A stretch of 64,000 nucleotides of DNA from Glandiceps talaboti. Its lineage: Eukaryota > Hemichordata > Enteropneusta > Spengelidae. A program made the position numbers and the translations under genes. Every line of letters starts with the position of its first letter. The stretch's first letter is position 1. Shown one piece after another: positions 1 to 10,321 of the stretch. Below the pieces are notes generated by a model. It saw only the letters and a program-made list of their open reading frames with translations. It was not told the DNA's origin and did no database searches. The stretch lies in the NCBI RefSeq assembly GCF_964340395.1, contig NC_135568.1, forward strand, positions 11,942,776-12,006,775, given 5' to 3'.

Positions 1-89
1 AACATTATTAAATCAACTGTGGGTAAACATGTTTGTGTAGCTGTACACAGAATATGGCACAAGAAATCCAATTGGTGACAATTTTGCAG

Positions 90-250
90 ATGTACCAATG
101 GCACCTGGTGAACCAGTTGATAGCAATGTTGACTGCACTCTGTTTATGTTCACCAGATTTCCACCAGGCGCCTGGTGAACTAGTTGATAGCAATGTTAAA
201 TGCACTCTGTTCACGTTCACCAGATCTCCACCAGGCACTTGGTAAACTAT
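90..250 (+). pseudogene. Decayed FN3 exon-start copies, 67-base tandem unit
   Basis: From 90 the DNA matches the first 80 or so bases of exon 1 (which starts at 297), including the AG before the exon start, but with many mismatches. The stretch from the A-P-G codons is then repeated at 168 and again, truncated, at 235, a 67-base period. Because 67 is not a multiple of three, the frame is lost. No donor site follows. It reads as broken exon fragments in the intron before exon 1. Bases 1-89 show nothing recognisable. Confidence 0.75.
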
Positions 251-296
251 TTTGCATTATATATCTCACTTCTACATATTGATAACAATTTTACAG

Positions 297-599
297 ATGT
301 ACCAATGGCACCTGGTAAACCAGATGTTAGTGATGTTGACCGCACCCAGATGACTCTCACCTGGTCTCCACCAGAGTATGATGGTGGCAGTCCAGTACTT
401 GGCTACTTTGTTGAAAAACGTGATACATCACGAGAGAGATGGATCAGAGTAAACAAAGAACTATTGACAGAGTTAACTTTAACTGTCACTGATCTAGTGG
501 AAGGCAGTACCTATGTATATAGAATCTATGCTGAGAATGCTGCAGGACCCAGTCAACCAAGTACACCATCAGAACCAACCATTGCTAAACCTCCCTATG
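297..599 (+). CDS. Exon 1: FN3 domain 1
   Basis: First intact exon of the window, 303 bases, from AG at 295-296 to a GTATGT donor. Trp23, Tyr37 and Trp49 are present; the loop before Trp49 is of the D-x-x-R-x-R-W type (DTSRERW). The F strand reads YVYRIYAENAAG, with Tyr for the usual Phe, and the AENAAG variant is shared with exon 2. The following intron (600-970, 371 bases) is AT-rich with nothing recognisable. Confidence 0.95.
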
Positions 600-970
600 G
601 TATGTTGTTTCCAAGCTTCTATGCTTTCAATATACTCCATTCTACAATTTCTGATTTGTTTGACATATTTTCCCAATATTTCTGGTGTGTATATTTATGC
701 AAAATTTAGTACTCAAAGTATTTATGTACCTTTTGTTAATGATCTTAGTGGTGTGTATGATTTTTCAGTAATTGTAAACATTAACTATCATTTTAAGAGT
801 TTTTTTTACGAGAAAACATAGTGTATGACTATGAACAAATATATCTCCAATGATTGCAGATGTGTTTATTAGCCTATTATTTAAAAAGTTTAGGAGCATC
901 AACATTTTATGAGTCATAATGAAATATTTTTAAGCAATTTTTAACATATATCTCTCTTCAATAATTTCAG

Positions 971-1273
971 ATGTACCTGAAGCACCTGGTAAACCAGAAA
1001 CAGAGAACATTGACCGAACCACAATCCAAGTGACATGGACACCTCCAGAGAATGATGGAGGCTCCCCTATCACAGGTTACCTTATTGAAAGATGTGATAT
1101 CAGCCGTGGTAGATGGGTTAAGAGTAACAAGGAATTGGTGACAGAGACTACCTTTGCTGTCAAAGATCTTGTTGAAGGCAATACTTATCAATTCAGAGTG
1201 TATGCAGAGAATGCGGCAGGACAGGGTCCAGCTAGTGAACCATCAGATCCAAGAATGGCCAAGCTACCCTATG
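971..1273 (+). CDS. Exon 2: FN3 domain 2
   Basis: 303 bases, pyrimidine-poor acceptor ataatttcag, donor GTAAGT. The loop CDISRGRWVKSNKELV is very close to that of exon 5 and defines a Cys-Asp class (Cys42) seen again in exons 9, 17, 20, 21, 23, 24, 30 and 39. The linker ends AKLPY. The following intron (1274-2545) is the longest in the window, 1,272 bases, and holds two tandem-repeat tracts listed separately; the rest is featureless. Confidence 0.95.
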
Positions 1274-1463
1274 GTAAGTTTGAAAATAATAAATCTCTTC
1301 AAAGTGTCTGGTAGGATTCCTATATGAACAAATCTCATAGGGATCATTGAGTTAAAATCTCCATCATTCTAAACTCCCTTACCTGTAAAAATTATGAAGG
1401 ATGTGATATTCCTATAGAACTCTTACAATGGTCAAACCATGATCTGGATGGTGCTGATGGTCC

Positions 1464-1605
1464 TTCCCAACCAATCCATATGGCACCATCAGCCTGTCCC
1501 AACCAATCCAGATGACACCGTTGGCCCATCCCAACCAATCCTGATGGTGTTATTTGCCTGTCCCAGCCAATCCCTGTTGCACGTCATTGGCCTGTCCCAA
1601 CCATG
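1464..1605 (+). repeat. Minisatellite, 32-34 base unit, five copies
   Basis: The core tcccaaccaatcc recurs at 1464, 1497, 1529, 1561 and 1595, separated by a variable filler containing gatgg or catca. A run of ccatggt palindromes follows to about 1720. The open frame across 1439-1807 is a by-product of this composition. It lies inside intron 2. Confidence 0.8.
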
Positions 1606-2030
1606 GTTGATTACCATGGTCTATTTCCCCAGCACTGCCAATCATGTGGATGTCATGTTTACAACATGGTCCAACCATGGTCTTATCATGTTCCAAACCA
1701 TGCTTAACCATGATTCTGACAGCGGGGATGAATATTATAGATCTCGCAGACAATCTGTGTACTGTAGACTGGTTCTCTACAAGTGTACTCTCTTGATTTG
1801 TTATTGATTTGTATTACTTTGGCGAGTCACACAACATTAAACTTTTTTACTAACGTGTGGTTTCTCCTGCGCTACTGACATGAGCAAGAATCAGAAGTAA
1901 TCTTTTATGTTGGTTATCTAAACATTTGAAGTTTAGGTTTTCAACAGTTCTATAAACATGCACTGTATGCCCATTGTCTAACAACAGTATATGTACAATA
2001 GCTGTCATAGACAATGCATGCAATAAGTAA

Positions 2031-2270
2031 TTGGTGAGTGAAGTTTAGGCAAGATATGGCATGAAACTCAACTATTGAAAGTGGTAAGTTTGGTAAGATA
2101 TTGTGTGCAACACAACTAATATGATTGGTAAGTAGGGCAAGTTGCTGCATGAGACTCAACTATTAATACTGGTAAGTTTGGTAAGATGATGCACAAAAAA
2201 CAACTAATAAAATTGGTAAGTATGTGTGTGAAGAATGACTAAAATAAAACTGGTAAGTTAGGTATAAGAC
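2031..2270 (+). repeat. Degenerate 43-46 base repeat carrying GGTAAGT motifs
   Basis: Units alternate as caacta-(n)-ggtaagt, with GGTAAGT at about 2083, 2126, 2171, 2215 and 2252. The motif equals the consensus 5' splice site used by most exons of this gene, so the tract is a string of decoy donors inside intron 2. No exon-like sequence precedes any of them. Confidence 0.65.
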
Positions 2271-2545
2271 ACTGCATAGAAAACATGTTATGAAATGTGT
2301 AATTTAGGCACAATTTTGCATGAAAAGTTATGCAAGATTCTCAAGACACACAAAACTGAACTTTGCATGACACCATATGAAATTTGACTAATAGTAAGGC
2401 AGGCAAAGTTTGCTGCATGAATAGCTCCCTGTATGTGTACAACTAGTAAGCTTCTAAACTAATCAACAGTTGGTTTCTGTTTAACATGAAAAATATAAGA
2501 TTACGGTTTAGTTGAGTTAGAGTCTGTTTGATTACCTAAACTTAG

Positions 2546-2848
2546 ATCCACCATCAGCACCTGGTAAACCATCTATAAGTGACGTTGATGCCACAGAAAT
2601 GACCTTGACCTGGACACCACCAGAAACAGATGGTGGTTCTCCTATCACATCCTACATCATTGAGAGGAGAGATAACTATAGTACCAGATGGATCAAGGTC
2701 ACTAAAGATATCATTCTTGAGACCACGTACAAAGTGACTGATTTAGTAGAAGGAACGGAATACCAGTTCCAAATCAGTGCCCAAAATAATGCTGGTGTTG
2801 GTCCACCTAGTGAACCATCAGACATGCGTAAAGCTAAACCACCTTATG
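2546..2848 (+). CDS. Exon 3: FN3 domain 3
   Basis: 303 bases, acceptor aaacttag (weak polypyrimidine tract), donor GTAAGT. It opens PPSAPGKP after the split Asp, as do exons 5 and 9. The F-strand region is QFQISAQNNAG, with Gln replacing the near-invariant Arg and Glu, one of the more divergent versions here. The following intron (2849-3493, 645 bases) contains an imperfect duplication (listed) and is otherwise AT-rich. Confidence 0.95.
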
Positions 2849-3199
2849 GTAAGTCTCAGCATGCAGGATTTAGTTCATAATCTATTATGCATGTTGTTAC
2901 TTATCCTAACACTCCAAAACTCAGGAAACAGAATTTTTACAAAAAGTATAACTCACTGCAAATATTTTTGTCGTAAAAGATACTACTAACTGTAGTATTT
3001 ATATTGCATGGTTATGAACCTGCAAAGTGAATGGGTTCAAATTCTAGGAATGCAAAAATCCAAAATATTAAAACCAAGCATCAACAGATCAGTATAAGTT
3101 CAGGCTTGTTTTTCATGTTTTTGAGTTGATCAGACATACATGTAATATAGTAGGAAACCTAATTGTGATCATTTCATTCAGAGAAGTTAATTCAATAAT

Positions 3200-3445
3200 T
3201 CATTGAAGTTAGAAAATAAACAACTGAGAATTAAACTTATCTATAGATACAGCATTCTACAGTGCATGATGTTATGCATGTCTGTAAGATATAATGTAAA
3301 TGTCCATGTAGATACAAATGTAGGTATGATATCATACATGACAGATAAAATTGAAATCAGAAATGAAACAACTTGAAATTAACTGGACAGTTTTACTGCA
3401 TCCATAGTGCATGATGTTGTGCATGTCTATATGAGGTAAGTGTAA
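3200..3445 (+). repeat. Imperfect direct duplication in intron 3
   Basis: A segment ending agtgcatgatgttatgcatg near 3280 recurs, ending agtgcatgatgttgtgcatg near 3425, about 146 bases downstream, with weaker similarity for roughly 60 bases upstream in both copies. The second copy is followed by ggtaagt. No coding content is seen. Confidence 0.5.
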
Positions 3446-3493
3446 TGTAATGTTAGAATGACCTGCAATATTATGTACTCCTTGATAACACAG

Positions 3494-3793
3494 ATGTACC
3501 AGGACCACCTGGCACTCCTATAGTCTCAGACATCACCGAGACTACCATGAATCTTACATGGACTCCACCTGAAGATGACGGTGGGGCAGAGATTACTGAT
3601 TACATGGTTGAATTTAAGGATACAACTTCCAAGAAATGGAAGGTTGTTGATGAAGGTATAACTGAACTGACATACACTGTGAAGTCTCTCACTAAAGGCT
3701 CAACATATGAGTTTAGAATAACTGCCCAAAACAAAGCAGGCTATGGTCAACCAAGTGCACCATCAGAACCAAAACTTGCTAAATCACCCTATG
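3494..3793 (+). CDS. Exon 4: FN3 domain 4
   Basis: 300 bases, one codon short in the loop after Trp49 (KKWKVVDEGITEL). The G-Y pair at 36-37 is D-Y (TDYMVEF). AQN replaces AEN at 79-81 and the linker ends AKSPY. Donor GTAAGT. The following intron (3794-4252, 459 bases) carries a short copy of this exon's own 3' end (listed) and nothing else recognisable. Confidence 0.95.
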
Positions 3794-3833
3794 GTAAGTA
3801 TTTGTGTCAACATCATTGATATTGCAATGGAAA

Positions 3834-3866
3834 CATCAGAACCAAAACTTGCAAAATCACCAAAAT
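3834..3866 (+). pseudogene. Copy of the 3' end of exon 4 inside intron 4
   Basis: About 31 bases (from catcagaacc onward) repeat the exon 4 sequence at 3761-3791 with one or two changes, 73 bases downstream. The terminal Tyr codon and the donor are not preserved. It is a micro-duplication of an exon edge. Confidence 0.7.
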
Positions 3867-4252
3867 TGAGAACTGTCATTGCAACATACCACACACATCT
3901 CTTGGCAGCCTTTTTCATCACTTGCACAGTTTTAAGATGACAATAATCATCTTTAAGTTAGAGCACATCTTTTATGGTATTAGTGCACCAGTTGCTTATC
4001 CAATGGTATTAATATGTCAATTCCTTGTTCAGAAGGTTACAATGACTACAGACATTGCTAGAATTACATTCAAAAAGACAACTTCATTATTCATAGCATG
4101 TCATTGAGTATTTGTAATTCACTTTGCATATCAAACTTACGAATAGTTTCATTACATGGGTATGTTTTAGTATACATCAACCACATTCTTGCATTTTGTA
4201 TGAATCAGCTTCTTGTCACCACATCCTCACTCCTCACACTTTGGTTCACCAG

Positions 4253-4555
4253 ATCCACCAAGTGCTCCTGGCAAACCCAGTATCACAGCTGTTGATAGCA
4301 CAGAAATTACCATCACATGGACACCACCAGAAAGTGATGGTGGTTCACCAATCACTGGCTATGTGGTTGAACGTTGTGATATCAGCAGAAAACGTTGGGT
4401 CAAATCTAATAAAGACACTATCACTGAGACTACTTTCACTGTCACTGAACTGTCTGAAGGCAATGAGTATCAGTTTAGAGTTGCGGCTGAAAACAAGGCT
4501 GGTCTTGGACCATTTAGTGAACCATCAGATACTACCAAAGCCAAGCCACCATATG
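4253..4555 (+). CDS. Exon 5: FN3 domain 5
   Basis: 303 bases, acceptor ttcaccag, donor GTTAGT rather than GTAAGT. Cys-Asp class (CDISRKRWVKSNKDTI), the nearest relative of exon 2 in that loop. The stretch AENKAGLGPFSEPSD is standard. The following intron (4556-5071, 516 bases) ends in a 72-base tandem duplication that doubles the exon 6 acceptor. Confidence 0.95.
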
Positions 4556-4968
4556 GTTAGTATAGTCTATATACAACAAATATCATTGCATCCTTCATTG
4601 TTTCCTTCCAAGAAGATGGAAAAAGAGGCAGCTGTTCTATATAATGGTGCTGAGAACAAATTACCTGAATGCTCCAACACCACTACTATACACAGGTCTT
4701 GTTGGGTTTCTCACCAACACTGTAGCTAGATTTGATTTGGTATCTCTGTTGTCTTTATCTAGACTTGGAAATCACACACAAAAGAGAAATTATTCTCTAA
4801 CTATCATCACTATTATCTGATTATTTGCTTGCTGTTCATATTTTGAAATCATACACAGACATATCTGTCATAATCTCCAACAGATAATCTATTACTTTCA
4901 TCTTGTCACTACACCAGATATACCTCATATCTAAACTAGGTAAAGCATACATCATTTTCAATGTTTTA

Positions 4969-5112
4969 CCAATCAACTTTGATCTCCTCAATACACCAGA
5001 TGTACCAGGTACACCTGGTAAACCTTTCATCACTTTTTCACCAATCAAATTTCATCTCCTCACTACACCAGATGTACCAGGTCCACCTGGTAAACCTGAC
5101 ATCACAGGAACC
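4969..5112 (+). repeat. 72-base tandem duplication doubling the exon 6 acceptor
   Basis: Unit one begins at 4969 and unit two at 5041; both contain ccaatcaa, a pyrimidine-rich stretch, acaccag and the first bases of an FN3 exon. The upstream AG (4998-4999) is therefore a second candidate acceptor. The period is 24 codons and the interval has no in-frame stop, so both acceptors keep the frame. A partial third unit may lie just upstream. Confidence 0.75.
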
Positions 5113-5374
5113 ATGCCCACTCAGATTTCCATCCTGTGGTCACCACCTGAATCCGATGGAGGTGCACCAATCACTGGATATGTCATTGAGAAACGTGACA
5201 CTGCAAGAGATAGATGGACAAAGGCAAACAAAGAAGAAGTCACTGATACAACCTACACTGTGGTTGATCTCATTGAAGGCAATGAGTATGAATTCAGAGT
5301 CAGTGCTGAGAATAAAGCTGGTGTTGGTCCACCAAGTCAGCCCTCTGATAGGGCCATAGCTAAGTTGCCATTTG
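5072..5374 (+). CDS. Exon 6: FN3 domain 6, possible alternative acceptor at 5000
   Basis: 303 bases from the downstream AG; use of the upstream AG would add 24 residues (including a second PGTPGKP) and keep the frame. The loop is KRDTARDRW. The final Tyr is Phe (AKLPF) and the donor is GTGAGT. ILW occupies the B strand. The following intron (5375-5900, 526 bases) has gcatgcatg-rich stretches and short repeats of a gttcatgtg motif near 5584-5664, nothing more. Confidence 0.93.
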
Positions 5375-5900
5375 GTGAGTCTATAGGTCCATCTTAAGCA
5401 TGAAGACTAAATGATACTTTTGATTGTTCTTGTCTTGGTTCTCACACATTTTTAGTATTAATCTTGGTGATGACATCTCTCTAAGTAGCAGTATTCTATG
5501 CATGCTACATGCATGGTACAAACAACAGGCTGAAGAAAAAGAAAAATGTTTAGCTGCCCGACAAAATATAACGAGAGTTTCTTGTTCATGTGACTCTTCA
5601 TGTGAACATTAAACATAATGTGCCACGGTACAAGTGCAATGTTCACTACATGTTCATGTGGGTTTGCCTGCATGTTATTGAGATGTCTGTCCACCGATCT
5701 TGTTGGGAAAGCCATGCGCTGTACCCTACTTTTGTACATACTGCATGATGGTATGGTAAGGTAAAGTCAAATGATCAAAGAAAATTTATGCATGTGATGA
5801 TTATATGTATGCATGCTGAGGTCATAATTTGGTAAAACAAAACAAAACTAAAAGAACAACAAAATCTGAACGTGTCCATTGCTACTTCAATCCTGTAAAG

Positions 5901-6197
5901 ATCCCCCAGGCGCACCAGATAAACCAGATGCTGTTCATGTTGATGCAACTGAAATCACCATTGAATGGAAACCACCAGCAGATGATGGTGGTAGTGATAT
6001 CACTGGCTATGTCATTGAGAAACAGAAGGAAGGAGGTCGATGGATGAAAGTGAATACAGAGGTGTCTGAACTGAAGTTCACCATCACAGAACTGATTGAA
6101 GGTTCCACTTACCAGTTCCGTGTGTCTGCAGTCAATTTAGCTGGTGTTGGCAATCCAAGTCTACCATCTGATCCAACGGTAGCCAAACCACCATATG
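5901..6197 (+). CDS. Exon 7: FN3 domain 7
   Basis: 297 bases, two codons short in the C' loop (KQKEGGRWMKV). The acceptor is aag rather than cag. The A strand reads PPGAPDKPDAVHVDATEI, and AVNLAG stands in place of AENKAG. Trp23 and Tyr37 are kept. The following intron (6198-6602, 405 bases) is AT-rich; open stretches in it do not resemble any protein. Confidence 0.94.
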
Positions 6198-6602
6198 GTA
6201 AGTAACACTCACATTGGTGGCCATTGGACCTATTTCGTACACATGGATATGTGTTTCAAATCATACACATAGAACAACATTTTTTAGTTACAATGGCAAA
6301 TTCTATTTTGCCAAAGTTCATTTTGTCAGCATCAAAACTATTTTCTCACCCTTCTTGTTACCAGTTTTGGTTACTTCCATCTTTCATTTTGCTTATTGTC
6401 ATTACTTTCAAAGCAAGCCATACACAAATGCATCAGCTACTTGTTACATGTTTTTTCTGAGTCTTTCATGTATATATACATTTCATAAAAGCTGCAAATT
6501 CTGTGATAATGCTTCTATACTTGTCATTCTGTGTACATGACCCTCTTGGCTCTTTGTATTGTTGTCTTCATTTCTGCCAATGCAATCTTCCCATCACTTC
6601 AG

Positions 6603-6905
6603 ATCTACCTTCTGCACCTGGCAAACCAGATATCTCAGACATTGATAGCACTCAGATGACTCTAACTTGGACAAAACCAGAGTCAGACGGAGGTGCTGAA
6701 ATCACAAACTATGTCATTGAAAAGAAAGAACGCTCAGCCACAAGATGGATCAGAGCCACCAAGGAGTCTGTTGTCAACACAACACACACTGTTACTGATC
6801 TCAAAGAGGGGTTAGAGTATGTTTTCAGAGTAGCTGCAGAGAACAAAGCTGGTGTAGGCCCACCTAGTGAACCATCAGATCCTAAGATTGCTAAACCACC
6901 ATATG
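6603..6905 (+). CDS. Exon 8: FN3 domain 8
   Basis: 303 bases, acceptor ccatcacttcag, donor GTAAGT. It opens LPSAPGKPDISDID and has WTKPESDGG, one Pro of the PP pair being Lys. The loop KKERSATRW is an early member of the K-E class that dominates the 3' half of the window. The following intron (6906-7563, 658 bases) has two copies of a cattgataatg motif (about 6977 and 7110) and a gatgg-rich patch near 7280-7315. Confidence 0.95.
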
Positions 6906-7563
6906 GTAAGTTCTACATCGCTCTGCTTCCATGCATCATTCTCAATCTATTCATCATATCACAACAAGGACCCTGCCATTGATAATGAGGAGACGCTACT
7001 ATACTAAGTTGTTGGATTGAATTAATTACAAACCTACAAACATTACACCACTTTACTTCTCTTGTTTGCTTCTCCTTCACATCCTGCCCAGTAGACAGAC
7101 TTGTCCTGTCATTGATAATGGGATGACGTAATACTGTTCACCAGGATAGTTACTAGTGAAACCCACAATTTCGTTATGCTGCTAGTGTCTCTATTGCTGG
7201 TATCTTTACCTTTGATTACATATACTTCTTAAAATATAAACCTTATTTCCATTAAATGGATCCCACATTTCATGAGATGGATAAGACAACACTCCCTGAT
7301 GGATGGATTGATGGATACATCACATCTATTATTTTGTTACTTGCCTACTGCTCTTATCTTCATCATTGCTATGACAGTAACCTCTTCTTTGATTTTGACC
7401 TGTTCTTTTTACTGTCCCTTACATGACTGACCTAGTCACAATGAAGGAGAAAGCATCAAAGTTTAAGATGGTTCCATCAAAAAGACATTTTGCACTGCGT
7501 ACCCATCTTTGCTCCCCTGTCTCTGTCATATACTTCATTCATTCCTTTCATCTTTCTCTGAAG

Positions 7564-7866
7564 ACCCACCATCAGCTCCTGGCAAGCCAATAGTTACAGC
7601 ATGTGACAGTACAGAAATGACTATCACCTGGACTGTCCCAGAAAGCGACGGAGGAAGTGAGATCCTTGGCTATGTCATTGAGAAATGTGACACAAACAGA
7701 GACAGATGGATAAGAGCCAATAGGACTCTGGTCAAAGAACTCACATACCAACTGACAGACTTAATTGAAGGAAACGAATACATCTTTAAAGTGGCAGCTG
7801 AAAATAAGGCTGGTCAAGGCAAATATAGCAAGCCTTCAGAACCACGTGTGGCTAAACCACCATATG
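7564..7866 (+). CDS. Exon 9: FN3 domain 9
   Basis: 303 bases, acceptor ctctgaag, split Asp written GAC, donor GTGAGA. WTVPESDGG has Val for the first Pro. Cys-Asp class loop CDTNRDRWIRANRTLV. FKVAAENKAGQGKYSKPSE shows Lys for Arg in the F strand. The following intron (7867-8558, 692 bases) shows nothing recognisable. Confidence 0.95.
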
Positions 7867-8558
7867 GTGAGAAACTATATAATTGGCATGTGAAACTTGC
7901 ATGCTTTCTGTATGTTGTTGAGTATGCATGGATTCCATCACATTGGATTTGCATGCTAATATCAGTGTGGATATCTGCTGGGACTCATAGACTTACTTGG
8001 TGTTTACCAAGGGTCCCGATATGAGACTTCCACACTCCCTGAATAGCTAGATTTAGTGTTATCATACTTGACTCATCAAAACTTACTTACGATATCAAAT
8101 ATATATTATCCAAAGCTGTACTATACTTGCATGACTGGGTAATTTTGCATGTGTATCTGGACCGTAAATTGTCTGCAGGTAAGTTAAAAGGTCGGTAAGA
8201 AAACCAAGGCATTCAGATTACCTTTGTACTAAACCACTGTTTATCAGTGCATGGTCCCACCATATGTCATTATGCATTTGCGTTTATTGACATGTAGAAG
8301 TATCGACCGTCTCAGTTTTCTCTTGCAGGTATACAGATTATGACTGCATAATGGTGTATATTAACAGGTGTATTAATACTCTCAAGTTCCTGCATGCATT
8401 TTATGTGGTTAAAAGTGCCACCGACTACAATTACTTTTCATGTGAATTTGACTACACATCGTACAAAACACTGAGTCAGACGTTCCTTGGATTATACAAG
8501 GGGGAGAATCAGAGATATTTTGATTTGGTACTAATTAGACTTTTCTTCTTCTCTTCAG

Positions 8559-8864
8559 ATGTACCTGAAGCACCTGGCAAACCAGATGTTGAGAACATTG
8601 AGAAAACAACCATGAAATTGACATGGACACCACCACCAAGTGATGGCGGCAGTCCTATTTTCAACTATGTGATTGAGAGGAAAGAAGTGACAGCAACTAG
8701 ATGGGTTAAAGTCAACAAAGACATCAGAGTGTCAGAAACTGAATTTATGGTTGTGGATCTGATTGAAGGCAATCAATATGAGTTCCGTGTTAGTGGTGAA
8801 AACAAAGCTGGTGTAGGACCTGCTAGTCCTCCATCTGATCCAAGAGTTGCCAAACCACCATATG
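8559..8864 (+). CDS. Exon 10: FN3 domain 10
   Basis: 306 bases, good pyrimidine tract (ttcttcttctcttcag), donor GTATGG. It opens VPEAPGKPDVENIEKTTM, sharing ENI with exon 2. WTPPPSDGG, F-N-Y at 35-37, loop KEVTATRW and RVSGENKAG (Gly for Ala) follow. The following intron (8865-9345, 481 bases) is strongly AT-rich with repeated gtgaaac and no other feature. Confidence 0.95.
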
Positions 8865-9345
8865 GTATGGAAACAGGATTTTTTTTCATTTATGTAAAAC
8901 TGCAACAAAAGTGAAACAAAAGTGAAACAGAAATATACAAATTTTTTACAAGTAACTTTTAAACCAGTCCAAGTCAATCAAAATAAAGATCAGAATTCAA
9001 GTTTTACATTAATATATCATCCTTTGTACATTTTCTATATGAATTTATATTCAATTTTTAACTGTTTTGGTCACAAGTACAAGTATACAGAAAATCTGCT
9101 TGAAAGTTTGAAATTTTTATGCTTGTTTGTTTTAAGGAAATTTGACATTGTCAAAGTTATGGCAACAACAACAAATTTGTAATAATGAGTTTTTGTGGGA
9201 GAGAATATGATATGAAATTTATTGGGCATCAAAGTACTCTATTGCTAAATACAGTCTAGATGTGCAGACAGGCATTGTTACAATATTTGTATTTATCAAA
9301 CGGAATTGCTTAACATTCTGGCTCCTCATTGGTTTGTTTCCCCAG

Positions 9346-9648
9346 ATGTTCCTGGACCACCTGGTACACCTGTTATCAGTGACGTGGACAGGACAGTCAT
9401 GACATTGACTTGGACTGTCCCTGAAACTGACGGAGGTTCTCCAATCATTGGCTATCTTGTGGAACGAAAGGAGAAATTCAGTACTCGCTGGATGAAGGTC
9501 AATGAGAAACCAATATCAGACTTGACTTTGAAGGTTAATAACCTTACCGAAGGAAATGAGTATCAGTTCCGTGTTTCTGCTAACAACAAAGCTGGTACTG
9601 GTCCACCAAGTGAACCTACCCCACCAACTTTGGCTAAACCACCTTATG
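9346..9648 (+). CDS. Exon 11: FN3 domain 11
   Basis: 303 bases, acceptor ttccccag, donor GTATGT. It has WTVPETDGGSPIIGY and KEKFSTRW, the form of the C' loop that becomes standard downstream. ANNKAGTGPPSEPTPPTLAKPPY is divergent in AEN. The following intron (9649-10018, 370 bases) contains a foldback element (listed). A possible but very weak exon-start echo lies at 9707. Confidence 0.95.
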
Positions 9649-9823
9649 GTATGTATTTCTAGAAACAACAACATTGTACAGATAGCTTACTCTTTGTATT
9701 CTTGTAGATGTTCCAGAAATCCTACTCCTACCCCACTTATATAATTGTGTACTAGTTGTATCAAATTCCTTACAGTTTATTTCTTGAGAAACCATAAGAG
9801 CTATGACAAATTTGTATAGATCA

Positions 9824-9896
9824 TCACATCAGTGCAGTAAGGTCGTATATGAATATACAATTGCACAGCTAATACGACCTTACTGCACTGATGTGA
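9824..9896. mobile_element. Foldback (MITE-like) element 1
   Basis: A perfect 25-base inverted repeat (9824-9848 and 9872-9896) flanks a 23-base AT-rich loop containing tatacaattgca. The arm includes agtgcagtaaggtcgtat. A second, less perfect element with the same arm core and the same loop word lies at 32725-32799, which argues for a dispersed family rather than a chance palindrome. No target-site duplication was identified with confidence. Confidence 0.7.
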
Positions 9897-10018
9897 CAAA
9901 ATGTTTTACTCTTTGTCACACAAAAGTTTTCATGTATAAGGACATCCAATTCCATCCTCACCCACAATCCACTTAATTTGCATTAATATCTGTGTGATTA
10001 ACTATTACCATCTTACAG

Positions 10019-10321
10019 ATGTACCAGATGCACCAAGTCGTCCTGTAATCAGTGATGTGACAGCAACAACAATGCACCTCACATGGACTGCACCTGATAG
10101 CGATGGTGGATCTCCAATTACTGGATATTACATTGAAAGAAGAGATGTCACCAGAGATAGATGGACTAAAGTCAACAAGGCTGCCTTCAAGGATACCAAT
10201 GCTACAGTGGATAACCTAACCGAAGGTACCACCTATGAGTTCAGAGTCAGCGCTGAAAACGATGCAGGAGTTGGAGCCCCAAGTAAACCATCAGAACCAA
10301 CTAAAGCTAAGCCTCCATATG
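10019..10321 (+). CDS. Exon 12: FN3 domain 12
   Basis: 303 bases, acceptor tcttacag, donor GTAAGT. It opens VPDAPSRPVISDVTAT, similar at its start to exon 40. WTAPDSDGG has Ala for Pro. Loop RRDVTRDRW; AENDAGVGAPSKPSEPTKAKPPY. The following intron (10322-10920, 599 bases) is very AT-rich with T and A homopolymer runs near 10440-10470. Confidence 0.95.

Noticed and set aside
1439-1807. 122-residue forward open frame
   Set aside because: It is the translation of the 32-34 base minisatellite and flanking ccatggt palindromes; no domain, no splice context.
4124-4729. 201-residue forward frame over exon 5
   Set aside because: A +1 shadow of exon 5 extended through intron sequence; lacks any FN3 or other motif.
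6214-6540. 108-residue open frame in intron 7
   Set aside because: AT-rich, hydrophobic by composition, no homologous words and no splice sites in phase 1.
9707-9740. Possible exon-start echo (AG then atgttccaga) in intron 11
   Set aside because: Only about ten bases match an exon start and the following sequence does not; too short to claim.
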